A stretch of 6,986 nt of DNA from an uncultured Clostridia bacterium (GTDB lineage: Bacteria; Bacillota; Clostridia; TANB77; CAG-508). The translations under genes were made by a program, and so were the position numbers. The notes beneath the pieces are model-generated. The model did not search any database and was not told where the DNA came from. It saw nothing but the letters and a program-made list of their open reading frames with translations. This document shows positions 1-6,110 of the stretch, in pieces (the first letter of the stretch is position 1; every line of letters starts with the position of its first letter). The DNA is taken from NCBI GenBank assembly GCA_948505485.1, contig CAOPQH010000073.1, forward strand, positions 1 through 6,986, given 5' to 3'.

Positions 1-46
1 TAATTCTATTATACACTCTCTCATAAAATGTGTCCATATATCTATT

Positions 47-2551
47 CTAACACCAGTCATTTAAAGTTTTTATACCTTTCCTTCTTAAACACTTTGTTGC
101 TCTTGTTGATAATTCAAGTTCTTCTATTTGTATTTTTAAATTTTCTGATTTATCTATTTCTATATCTTCTAAATTCCTATTGGTTAAATGTTCTTCTCTT
201 ATTCTTAATTCTTCTTTTATTGTTCTTAAAAATTCCAATTTTTTTGATACATCTCCATTTTGTAATTGGATATCTTTTTCTATTTCAGTAATTTGTTGTC
301 TTTCTTTATCTGTTAATAATTCACTATTTTTTATTTGATTAAAATCAACTTTATATTTTGAAAAAGTATGTGTTTTTCTTAATTTTGCAAGTGCTTTTGA
401 CTCTATTTGTCTTATTCTCTCTTTAGATAATCTAAATTCTTCTCCTATATTTTTTAAGTTTTTTGGTAACCCTTCTCCTGTTAAATCATATCTTCTTATA
501 ATTATTATTTTTTCCATTTCAAATAATTCATCAATAGATTTCTTTAATTCTTCACAAGAATATAAACCTAATCCTGGTTTAGATATATTTTTTCCAGTTA
601 CTTTTCTATATAAATCATCATAATTACTATTAAAATTACCATCAATATCAATTACATCTCTTATTATAGTTTTTGCCAATACTTTATCTTTCTTGCCTTT
701 AATTCTTCCTGTCTTATGTATCTCGTAAAAGTTCTCAATTGTTTCATATTTTTGTAATATATAATCGATTTCTTTTTCTGTTATATCATATTTTTTTGCA
801 AGTTCTTCAACTTTTGATGGATTTCCGAAAACACCACCAACGTCTCCTTCTTTGCATTTGAAAATTTGATTTTCATTTAGTTTCCCTTTATTTTTTCTTT
901 CTCTAATATAATTATAATATCCTTTTACTTTTTTATATTCTTCTTGTATTTTCTTATATTCTTCATTTGTTTTAACATATTTTCTTAATATTTTTTCAGA
1001 TACAGCAGGTATTATTGTTATTTTAGGGTATTTTGTTCTCCATTCAACTAAATAATTAATTTTTTCATCTAGCGTTCTATCAAACTGTCTTTTTAAAATT
1101 CCTAATTCTTCTAACTTGCTTAATTGTTCTTCTGTTAAATTGATTTTTCCTTTTTCTTTCTCGCCTTTATCCACTCTGTTTAATGAATTTCTAATTTGTA
1201 TAGCCCATTTTCCTATTGGGTAACCTTCAAAAATTGTATTTCCTGCTAATACTTCACCAGTTTGTGCAAATTTTTCAAATATTTCTACTTTTTCTGCTAA
1301 TGGTACTGTTCTCTTTTTTGACAATGAGGTTATTTTTTCTGCTATTTCTCTAAATTCTTTTGTTTTATCAAATATTGAAAGTCTACTACTTTTGCTTCCT
1401 TCTCTTTTTCTATTTCCTTCCCTATTTTTGTAATGTTTCATTTTCTCCGCAAAATCTTCTATTACCTTGCAAGAGTCAAAATTATTTACTAAATCTAGTA
1501 TAACTGGTTTTTTATTTTCTCCTACAGTTAATGCTCTACCTAATTGTTGAGTATACACAGTAGGCGAAAATGTCGGTCTCATCATAATTACACCATCTAA
1601 ATCATTTATATGGTATCCTTCATTAAGCATATCTACTGTATATAATAATTTTAATGTATTTCCATTATTATCTTGTTCAAATTTAGTTAATATTTTGTCT
1701 GATTCTTTTATTTTAGATGAAACAGCTCTAACTGTTATATTAGAATTAACTTTGCCAAACATATTTTGTGCTTGTTTAACTTTCTCGTTCATATCGTCAA
1801 TATTTCTACAAAATACAATATATTTACCATTTTTGTTTTGCATGTATTCAGAAAATAATTTAGGCAAATCCTGTGTATTTTTATCTAGTTTTTCTTTTAA
1901 ATTATTTACTAAGCTCTGTGCCTGTTCTCTTTTTTCTTTATCATCTATTTTATCTATATCGATTTGCATATCTTCTACTGCTTTGTCATATCCATATAAT
2001 GTGCTTACGTAAGTAGCTTCAGGAAGTATTCCTTTTTCTATTGCTTCTTCTAAAGTCATTTCTGATGCAATATTATTTTCAAATAATTCTTCTGACATAT
2101 CTCTTAGTCCATCTAAATATCTTAATGGTGTTGCTGATAATCCTAATATCTTTGCACCTTCATTTCTTTTAATTAACCTTTCAGCACCTTTTCCCCATTC
2201 TGGGGCACCACAATGATGAAATTCGTCTAAAATAATTATATCCGTTTGTAGTTTTTCTATTTCTTCGTCTGACATATTCATTAATTTTTGATAAGTTATT
2301 CTCTTAAGTAATGGAAAATCTTCCATTGTCATTCCTTCTGCAAAAATATTCTTTTTTACATCATGTAATATTGGATTTGATGGTGCTACATATATAGCTT
2401 TTTTATTATTATTTTCTTCTAAAAATTTTAATGCAACAAACATTTTCCCTGTGCCTGTTGGATGTATTACTGCAACTCTATTTGACTTTCTAAATTTATC
2501 GATAACTTTTTGATATGTTTCTATATTGTGTGGTTTTAGATGTATAGACAT
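47..2551 (-). CDS. SF2 DEAD/DEAH-type helicase fused to sigma-70 region 4-like and alpha-CTD-like domains
   Basis: Predicted ATP-dependent nucleic acid helicase or translocase of 834 aa. Visible motifs are Walker A HPTGTGK (30-36), DEFH Walker B (109-112), SAT (139-141), motif V around 303-315 (YTVDMLNEG) and motif VI QQLGRAL (335-341). These form a complete two-lobe SF2 core resembling the type III restriction/Rad25 class. Residues ~443-486 (YPIGKWAIQIRN to LEELGIL) resemble the helicase-associated domain. Residues ~677-727 resemble sigma-70 region 4, with the recognition helix LSKERIRQIESKALAKLR. Residues 809-834 (IEELELSTRATKCLRRKGI) match the start of the RNA polymerase alpha C-terminal domain but stop about half way through it. 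No nuclease or methylase motif is visible. The start is supported by AAAGGAG seven bases upstream. It is transcribed in the same direction as the template repeat and proS. The helicase core is certain; the two transcription-factor-like domains are my motif recognition, and the physiological role is unknown. Confidence 0.88.
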   Translation of the reverse strand: MSIHLKPHNIETYQKVIDKFRKSNRVAVIHPTGTGKMFVALKFLEENNNKKAIYVAPSNPILHDVKKNIFAEGMTMEDFPLLKRITYQKLMNMSDEEIEKLQTDIIILDEFHHCGAPEWGKGAERLIKRNEGAKILGLSATPLRYLDGLRDMSEELFENNIASEMTLEEAIEKGILPEATYVSTLYGYDKAVEDMQIDIDKIDDKEKREQAQSLVNNLKEKLDKNTQDLPKLFSEYMQNKNGKYIVFCRNIDDMNEKVKQAQNMFGKVNSNITVRAVSSKIKESDKILTKFEQDNNGNTLKLLYTVDMLNEGYHINDLDGVIMMRPTFSPTVYTQQLGRALTVGENKKPVILDLVNNFDSCKVIEDFAEKMKHYKNREGNRKREGSKSSRLSIFDKTKEFREIAEKITSLSKKRTVPLAEKVEIFEKFAQTGEVLAGNTIFEGYPIGKWAIQIRNSLNRVDKGEKEKGKINLTEEQLSKLEELGILKRQFDRTLDEKINYLVEWRTKYPKITIIPAVSEKILRKYVKTNEEYKKIQEEYKKVKGYYNYIRERKNKGKLNENQIFKCKEGDVGGVFGNPSKVEELAKKYDITEKEIDYILQKYETIENFYEIHKTGRIKGKKDKVLAKTIIRDVIDIDGNFNSNYDDLYRKVTGKNISKPGLGLYSCEELKKSIDELFEMEKIIIIRRYDLTGEGLPKNLKNIGEEFRLSKERIRQIESKALAKLRKTHTFSKYKVDFNQIKNSELLTDKERQQITEIEKDIQLQNGDVSKKLEFLRTIKEELRIREEHLTNRNLEDIEIDKSENLKIQIEELELSTRATKCLRRKGIKTLNDWC

Positions 2552-2823
2552 TTAAAAACTCCTTTAACAAATAAAAATTTCTTATTAATTATATAATAAA
2601 ATCTTTTATTTGTATATGCAAATTTTATAAAATATCATAAAATGTAATATTTTATCTTATATTTAAAAAAGTATACATGTATTCAATTTTAAATCTACTA
2701 ACATATATACTTTCATAATTCATATTTACTTAAAATTTCTTTTAAGAAGGAATAGACTTCCTTTAATATCTAACAAAAGTACTGTATATATTCCTTAAAA
2801 TATATAATCTCACTTAATATTAG
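2552..2823. other. Non-coding spacer between template repeat and helicase
   Basis: 272 bases with no convincing gene. It holds the helicase promoter and ribosome binding site at its left end. It also contains a perfect 6-bp inverted repeat, AAGGAA/TTCCTT with a 5-base loop, at 2747-2763. On the minus strand this hairpin lies about 60 bases after the template repeat, so it could shape or end the template RNA. It lacks a clean U-tract, so I do not call it a terminator. In typical DGRs the reverse transcriptase follows the template repeat; here only this spacer and then the helicase follow. Confidence 0.5.
2593..2621 (-). promoter_or_regulatory. Putative sigma-A promoter of the helicase gene
   Basis: Read on the minus strand, a -35-like TTGCAT (2621-2616) is followed by 17 bases and TATTAT (2598-2593), five of six matches to the -10 consensus. 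Transcription would start about 35 bases before the ATG. The -35 matches only TTG well and the region is extremely AT-rich, so chance matches are possible. Confidence 0.4.
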
Positions 2824-2843
2824 AGCACAAACACACCCGAGCT
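2824..2843 (-). promoter_or_regulatory. IMH*-like 3' end of the template repeat
   Basis: The last 20 bases of the template repeat match the end of the VR (6047-6066) with a single difference: C in the TR at 2839 on the minus strand against T at 6051. The final 19 bases contain no adenine, so they would be copied without mutagenesis. This corresponds to the IMH* element of known DGRs, which resembles but does not equal the IMH of the recipient. Confidence 0.6.
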
Positions 2844-2978
2844 ATTGTATTGAGTATTGTTTGGATTATTGTTATACTTGACATCGCCAACAGGGTAATT
2901 GTTTCCATTATTGTTGTAATTACCACCAACCAGCGCATAACGCCCTCCGTGCGTTAAAGCTTGCAGGTATTTCCGATT
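2824..2978 (-). repeat. DGR template repeat (TR)
   Basis: Reading the minus strand from 2978 to 2824 gives a 155-nt sequence that aligns along its whole length with the 3' end of the target gene (5911-6066). The core is rich in AAT/AAC codons (a virtual translation has NYNNNGNNY and YNNNPNNTQYN), the usual signature of DGR template repeats. By hand alignment, in the core from the GGTGGT to the end, 16 of about 37 template adenines are replaced by other bases in the target, against about 7 changes at the non-adenine positions. No open target gene precedes it: proS ends 41 bases upstream, so this is not a second VR. A perfect TATAAT at 3007-3002 could be the -10 of a dedicated promoter, but no good -35 is seen; readthrough from proS is the alternative. 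It also differs from the VR by one indel and several non-adenine changes, so it may be a drifted or paralogous TR. Confidence 0.85.
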
Positions 2979-3019
2979 TGTTCTATATTGCTAGATTTTA
3001 TATTATATCTAAAATATTA

Positions 3020-4306
3020 CTATATATTAAAAAATTGTATTAATTCATCTATATTATTAAATTTTTGTTTTTCTCCTGTTTTATTATCTTCTAATTCTAT
3101 ATCTGTTCCATCTGTTTTGTCACCTATTACTATTAAGTATGGAGTTCCTAAAACTTTACTATCTTTTATTTTTGATCCTATGGTAATTTTTTCTCTATCA
3201 TCTATTATTACACCAATCTCATTTTGTTGTAGCTTTTCATATATTTCTGTGGCAAAATCCATTTTTTTCTCATCTTCAATTTTTGGAACTATTTGAACCA
3301 TATATGGTGCAACAGATTTTGGTAAGTTAAAGCCACATGGATTTTCAAATTTATCTTTTAATAAACAATTTTCATATAATGCTGCAAGAGTTCTACTTAC
3401 TCCTATTCCATAACATCCCATATAATAAAGAGTTTCTTTTCCATTTTGGTCAATATATTTTCCATTCATCATTTCTGAATATCTCGTTCCTAGTTGGAAT
3501 ATATGTCCTAATTCCATTGTTCTTATTTCTTTAAAATTAGATATATCTTCTATTCCATATTCTTCTTTTAAATATTCTTTGTAATCTTCTCTTTCTAATA
3601 TTTCTGTATTTAATCCAACCTTTGTTTCTTCATTATATAATATTTTATCTTCTCCTTGTTTTGATATTAGCATAAATTCTTCAGATTTTTTTCCTCCCAT
3701 AGCTCCATTATCTGCAACTATTGGAATAACATCTAATCCTATTTTTTTAAATATTTCTATAAATGCATCTTTTGCCTTTTTATAAGATATTTTCATTCCT
3801 TTTTCATCTATATCAAAGCTGTATGCATCAAGCATCGGAAAAGTTTTTCCTCTTAATAAATAACCTCTTGTTCTAATTTCATTACGACACTTTTCTCCAA
3901 TCTGATAAAAAGTTACTGGTAAATTTTTATATGATTTTAACTTTTCTCTTGCAAATTCAAGCATTGCTTCTTCCCCTGTTGGAGCTAAACAAAAAGTTCC
4001 TTTGTTTGATTCTGTTATTAACATTGTTCCGTCTTCAACATAATGATTATATCTTCCTGAATTTTTCCAAATTGTATCTGGTTGTAACGTAGGTAATAAC
4101 ACCTCTATACATCCATATTTATTTAATGTATCTGTAATTATTTTTTCTATATTTCTTTTTACTAATAATGGTATATTATTATATGCAAATATACCAGCTC
4201 CATATTGTACTAATTGTCCTGTTTGCAATAATATGCTTTGCCCTGGATACATTTCATCTATATTATTTAATTTTACTGTTCCCATTCCTGTTTGTGATAA
4301 TCTCAT
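3020..4306 (-). CDS. proS: Prolyl-tRNA synthetase, short form lacking the editing insertion
   Basis: Class II aminoacyl-tRNA synthetase that charges tRNA-Pro with proline in the cytoplasm; 428 aa. Visible features are motif 1 around 48-76, the substrate-pocket motif LAPTGEE (107-113), motif 2 around 133-165 (RNEIRTRGYLLRGKTF then DAYSFD), GAMGGKKSEEF (201-211), GHIFQLGTRYS (267-277) and motif 3 GCYGIGVSRTLAALYE (297-312). An anticodon-binding domain follows from ~325 (VAPYMVQIVP, DDREKITIGSKI). Usual bacterial ProRS is about 565-570 aa, with a ~180-aa cis-editing INS domain between motifs 2 and 3. Here that interval is only a short linker, as in alphaproteobacterial-type ProRS. The ATG lies one base after the scpB stop, and its GAGGAGGAA ribosome binding site lies within the end of scpB, indicating coupled translation. 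Whether it is the only ProRS in the genome cannot be seen. Confidence 0.93.
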   Translation of the reverse strand: MRLSQTGMGTVKLNNIDEMYPGQSILLQTGQLVQYGAGIFAYNNIPLLVKRNIEKIITDTLNKYGCIEVLLPTLQPDTIWKNSGRYNHYVEDGTMLITESNKGTFCLAPTGEEAMLEFAREKLKSYKNLPVTFYQIGEKCRNEIRTRGYLLRGKTFPMLDAYSFDIDEKGMKISYKKAKDAFIEIFKKIGLDVIPIVADNGAMGGKKSEEFMLISKQGEDKILYNEETKVGLNTEILEREDYKEYLKEEYGIEDISNFKEIRTMELGHIFQLGTRYSEMMNGKYIDQNGKETLYYMGCYGIGVSRTLAALYENCLLKDKFENPCGFNLPKSVAPYMVQIVPKIEDEKKMDFATEIYEKLQQNEIGVIIDDREKITIGSKIKDSKVLGTPYLIVIGDKTDGTDIELEDNKTGEKQKFNNIDELIQFFNI

Positions 4307-4307
4307 A

Positions 4308-4955
4308 TTATTCCTCCTCTTTATTTTTTTGACTAAATTCTATATCTTTATCTTTCGTATCTTCACCATTATTTTCCTTTTTTTCTTCTACTTCTTCTAT
4401 ATTATTTTCAATTAATTCATCTATAACTATTTGTCTATTTTCATCTAGTTTATATCTTGGCAATTCTGGCAAATCATTTAATGAAGTATAACCAAACATA
4501 CGCAAAAATTCATCATTTGTTTTATATATTGTTGGTCTTCCTGGTGCATCTAACTTTCCTGCAGTTTCTATTAAGCCAAATTCTAATAATTTATATATTG
4601 TTGCATCTACACTTACTCCACGAATTGCTTCTATTTCTGCTCTTGTTATTTTAGGGTTATATGCAATTATAGCTAAAGTTTCTAATGCTGCATTTGATAA
4701 ATTAGGTTTTATTCTTTTGTCTATAATAGGATATATATTTTCATAGTATTCTTTTTTAGAACATAATTGATATCCATTTTCTATTTTTATTATTTCTATT
4801 CCTCTGTTTTTGTAGTCCTCTTGCATGCTTTGAATAATTGCTTCTATATCATCTTTACTTAATTCTAAATTAGCTATAAGTTCTTCTTCTTTTACGATTC
4901 TTCCAGCTACAAAAAGTATTGCTTCGATAATCGCTTTTATTTTTTGTATATCCAT
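4308..4955 (-). CDS. scpB: Segregation and condensation protein B
   Basis: ScpB is the winged-helix kleisin partner that joins ScpA and SMC in the bacterial condensin complex acting on the nucleoid. The 215-aa product shows the family's N-terminal EAILFVAG (11-18). The second winged helix is LSNAALETLAIIAYN through ITRAEIEAIRGV (86-114). The conserved GRPTIYKTNDEFLRMFGY and SLNDLPELP follow at 139-166. Residues ~178-215 form an acidic, low-complexity Glu/Lys/Asn tail slightly longer than usual. The start is supported by AGGAA five bases upstream and by a promoter at 4992-5021. It is first in a two-gene operon with proS. scpA, its normal upstream neighbour in Bacillota, is absent here; upstream is a divergent promoter region leading to the DGR target gene. 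Confidence 0.93.
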   Translation of the reverse strand: MDIQKIKAIIEAILFVAGRIVKEEELIANLELSKDDIEAIIQSMQEDYKNRGIEIIKIENGYQLCSKKEYYENIYPIIDKRIKPNLSNAALETLAIIAYNPKITRAEIEAIRGVSVDATIYKLLEFGLIETAGKLDAPGRPTIYKTNDEFLRMFGYTSLNDLPELPRYKLDENRQIVIDELIENNIEEVEEKKENNGEDTKDKDIEFSQKNKEEE

Positions 4956-4991
4956 ATTTATTCCTACTTTTCCTTTAAATTCAATATGTAT

Positions 4992-5021
4992 ATATTAACA
5001 TATTTAATAATTATTAGTCAA
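4992..5021 (-). promoter_or_regulatory. Putative sigma-A promoter of scpB-proS
   Basis: On the minus strand, TTGACT (5021-5016, five of six to the -35 consensus) is followed by an 18-base spacer and TAATAT (4997-4992). This places the start of transcription about 30 bases before the scpB ATG. It is the best -35 in the divergent region. Confidence 0.55.
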
Positions 5022-5191
5022 TATTTATTAAATACCATCAAATAAAAAGATTGCATATTTTAGTAAATGAAGATTACATTTCAAATAAAGACAAGTAAAC
5101 ACAATTTTAGAAAATATAATAAAATAATGTATGGTTAATATCAAAAGTAATTTTTCTACAAAAAGTTTAGCAATGGACTAATTTTTTAAAT

Positions 5192-5220
5192 TTGCAAAAA
5201 ATGTAAAAATATGTTATTAT
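5192..5220 (+). promoter_or_regulatory. Promoter of DGR target gene 1 (extended -10)
   Basis: TTGCAA (5192-5197), a 17-base spacer and TATTAT (5215-5220), with TGT immediately before the -10 (5212-5214) forming an extended -10. Predicted transcription start is near 5227, giving a leader of about 64 bases. The same arrangement is repeated exactly before target gene 2. Confidence 0.6.
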
Positions 5221-5229
5221 TTTTAGCAT

Positions 5230-5245
5230 AATAGCTAAAGCTATT
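5230..5245. promoter_or_regulatory. 16-bp palindrome at the target-gene transcription start
   Basis: AATAGCTAAAGCTATT has 7-bp arms around a 2-base centre and lies just downstream of the predicted transcription start. It could be an operator for a dimeric regulator or a small 5' hairpin protecting the mRNA. It is identical in the second copy (6419-6434). Function is inferred from position only. Confidence 0.4.
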
Positions 5246-5273
5246 GTTTGAAGTTAATTATGTACTACTACAT

Positions 5274-5282
5274 AAAGGAGGT
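5274..5282 (+). promoter_or_regulatory. Strong ribosome binding site of target gene 1
   Basis: AAAGGAGGT is a near-perfect anti-SD match eight bases before ATG 5291. It fixes the start and suggests high translation. Confidence 0.8.
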
Positions 5283-5290
5283 ATAGCAAA

Positions 5291-6076
5291 ATGAAAAAAC
5301 AGTACGAAGAACACTACGAAGAACACTACATTGAAATTAAATGTGGTAGAATGATAATTGAAATTGAAGGTGATTTTATTATCACCAAAAAAGAAAACGG
5401 GGAAGTTGTAACATTACCCGTACAAATGAAAAATAAAAAAGTACCATACTTTTTTAAAATGACCTCTGAAAAGAGGAAAAAAGTAAAAAGGTGGTTAAAT
5501 AATGAAAAGAAGGAGCTGTCTCACAAAACAGACAGAGAAAAAAAATTTCTGGGAACCTTAGAAGAAGGTTTGAAATCCGTTAAATATATTTACTGGATTT
5601 CAACTATCGAACCCACAATGAACAAAAAAACTGAAAAAATTGAGTTCATCAAGGGTGCAGAAGTCGCAAGAAAGTATACTTGTGAGCAATGGAAGAAGTT
5701 TGCTGAGGAGTTCATGCCGGAGAGAGGTTCCAGATTGGCAACTCTGTATGAGTTGTTCATATGGTATGCATGGCGGATAGTCAAAGGCTATTGGACATTA
5801 AGCTATATAGCCAATGATTCATCCGGAGAAGGGAACTATGCAAATAGTCCCAATCCTGCTAGAGACTATGAGACATCAGCCAAAAGAAAGGTAGGTGGAT
5901 TCCGAGATGGAATCGGAAATACCTGCAAGACTGTAATGCACGGAGGGCGTTATGTGCTGGTTGGTGGGGGGTGGTGCAATAATGGTTATATTTCCCCTGT
6001 TTGCGATGTCCAGTGTAGCGATAATCCAGGCAATACTCAATACAGGAGCTTGGGTGTGTTTGTGCTTACAAAGTAG
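5291..6076 (+). CDS. DGR target protein with C-type-lectin-like variable domain
   Basis: 261-aa recipient protein of a diversity-generating retroelement; its C-terminus is presumably a ligand-binding surface. The N-terminus has a YEEH tandem repeat (residues 5-12), then a charged region ~13-130 (IIEIEGDFIITKKENG, then VPYFFKMTSEKRKKVKRWL) of no function I recognise. From ~140 the sequence (GSRLATLYELFIWYAWRIVKGYW, broken here as GSRLATLYELF and IWYAWRIVKGYW) and then GGFRDG (202-207) and GGRYVLVGG (218-226) fit the C-type-lectin/formylglycine-enzyme fold used by DGR targets. Residues ~207-259 are the variable region; GVFVL (255-259) is the fixed end. Variable residues by comparison with the template are 227-229, 233-235, 241-244, 247 and 252. 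There is no signal peptide or membrane segment, so surface display, if any, would need another route. Composition is visibly richer in G+C than the flanking genes, suggesting transfer. It is followed by a terminator, so it is monocistronic. Confidence 0.85.
   Translation: MKKQYEEHYEEHYIEIKCGRMIIEIEGDFIITKKENGEVVTLPVQMKNKKVPYFFKMTSEKRKKVKRWLNNEKKELSHKTDREKKFLGTLEEGLKSVKYIYWISTIEPTMNKKTEKIEFIKGAEVARKYTCEQWKKFAEEFMPERGSRLATLYELFIWYAWRIVKGYWTLSYIANDSSGEGNYANSPNPARDYETSAKRKVGGFRDGIGNTCKTVMHGGRYVLVGGGWCNNGYISPVCDVQCSDNPGNTQYRSLGVFVLTK
5303..5326 (+). repeat. 12-bp tandem duplication in the target N-terminus
   Basis: TACGAAGAACAC occurs twice in a row, followed by a further TAC, encoding YEEHYEEHY. 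It preserves the frame and is present in both target genes, so it predates their duplication or was spread by conversion. Confidence 0.9.
5911..6066 (+). repeat. DGR variable region (VR)
   Basis: 156-bp segment aligned with the template repeat at 2978-2824. It begins at AATCGGAAATACC, shared by both, and ends at GTGTTTGTGCT. In the core, template AAT/TAC/AAC codons have become GGG/TGG/TGC, AAC/AAT/TAC have become TAT/ATT/TCC, AAG/TAT/AAC/AAT have become CAG/TGT/AGC/GAT, and AAC has become GGC. About 16 substitutions fall on template adenines. Non-adenine changes (about seven in the core, plus several around the one-base indel near 5930) show that this VR was not copied directly from the present template sequence without further change. 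Confidence 0.85.
6047..6066 (+). promoter_or_regulatory. IMH-like element at the 3' end of the VR
   Basis: Last 20 bases of the VR, differing from the template's end only at T6051 and almost free of adenine. In characterised DGRs the IMH at this position marks where cDNA priming and homing begin. Assignment is by position and the TR/VR comparison. Confidence 0.6.
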
Positions 6077-6082
6077 CACTCC

Positions 6083-6098
6083 ACACAGGCGACTGTGT
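6083..6098 (+). promoter_or_regulatory. Hairpin/cruciform just downstream of the VR
   Basis: Perfect 6-bp stem ACACAG/CTGTGT closed by the tetraloop GCGA, seven bases after the stop codon. CAC (6077-6079) and GTG (6101-6103) could extend it past a small internal loop. Short-loop hairpins right after the IMH are known to promote homing in the Bordetella phage DGR. No equivalent follows the template repeat, as expected for a recipient-only element. Confidence 0.6.
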
Positions 6099-6110
6099 AC
6101 GTGAATCGAA

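Larger units (their letters stand above)
4956..5290. other. Divergent intergenic region between scpB and DGR target 1
   Basis: 335 bases without a gene. The left part carries the scpB promoter and ribosome binding site. The right part, from 5188, carries the target-gene promoter, a palindrome and a strong ribosome binding site. The middle (about 5030-5155) is featureless AT-rich sequence in which I see nothing supportable. At about 5161-5187 an imperfect hairpin ending in a T-run precedes the target promoter, with a counterpart at 6350-6375. Confidence 0.6.
5188..5514 (+). repeat. 327-bp perfect direct repeat, copy 1
   Basis: Every base from 5188 to 5514 is identical to 6377-6703 (offset 1189). 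The unit covers the promoter, palindrome, ribosome binding site and the first ~75 codons of both target genes. The first mismatch is G5515 against A6704. Perfect identity over promoter plus coding sequence, followed by clearly diverged sequence, indicates recent tandem duplication or gene conversion. Confidence 0.95.

Noticed and set aside
1..60. A new gene starting at ATG 60-58 on the minus strand, overlapping the helicase end
   Set aside because: Only about 20 codons are visible, with no recognisable similarity and no separate ribosome binding site assessable; it cannot be told from chance.
28..291. Plus-strand 87-codon hydrophobic open frame
   Set aside because: It is the antisense of the helicase C-terminal coding region; the Leu/Ile/Phe-rich product is what AT-rich Lys/Asn/Glu codons give on the other strand, and no ribosome binding site is present.
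2747..2763. AAGGAA/TTCCTT hairpin as an intrinsic terminator of the TR RNA
   Set aside because: The stem is only 6 bp and is not followed by a U-tract on either strand; kept only as a note in the spacer entry.
2824..2978. The TR as a pseudogene of a third target protein or as a CRISPR-like repeat
   Set aside because: Homology covers only the VR span with no target-gene sequence before it, the core is Asn-codon-rich, and there is a single unit with no spacers.
2979..3019. ATTTTA/TAAAAT inverted repeat as a proS terminator
   Set aside because: The arms are A-T only with a 9-base loop and would be unstable; such repeats arise by chance in this composition.
5590..6079. Minus-strand open frames opposite the target gene
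   Set aside because: They are shadows of the target CDS, with no ribosome binding site and no recognisable product.
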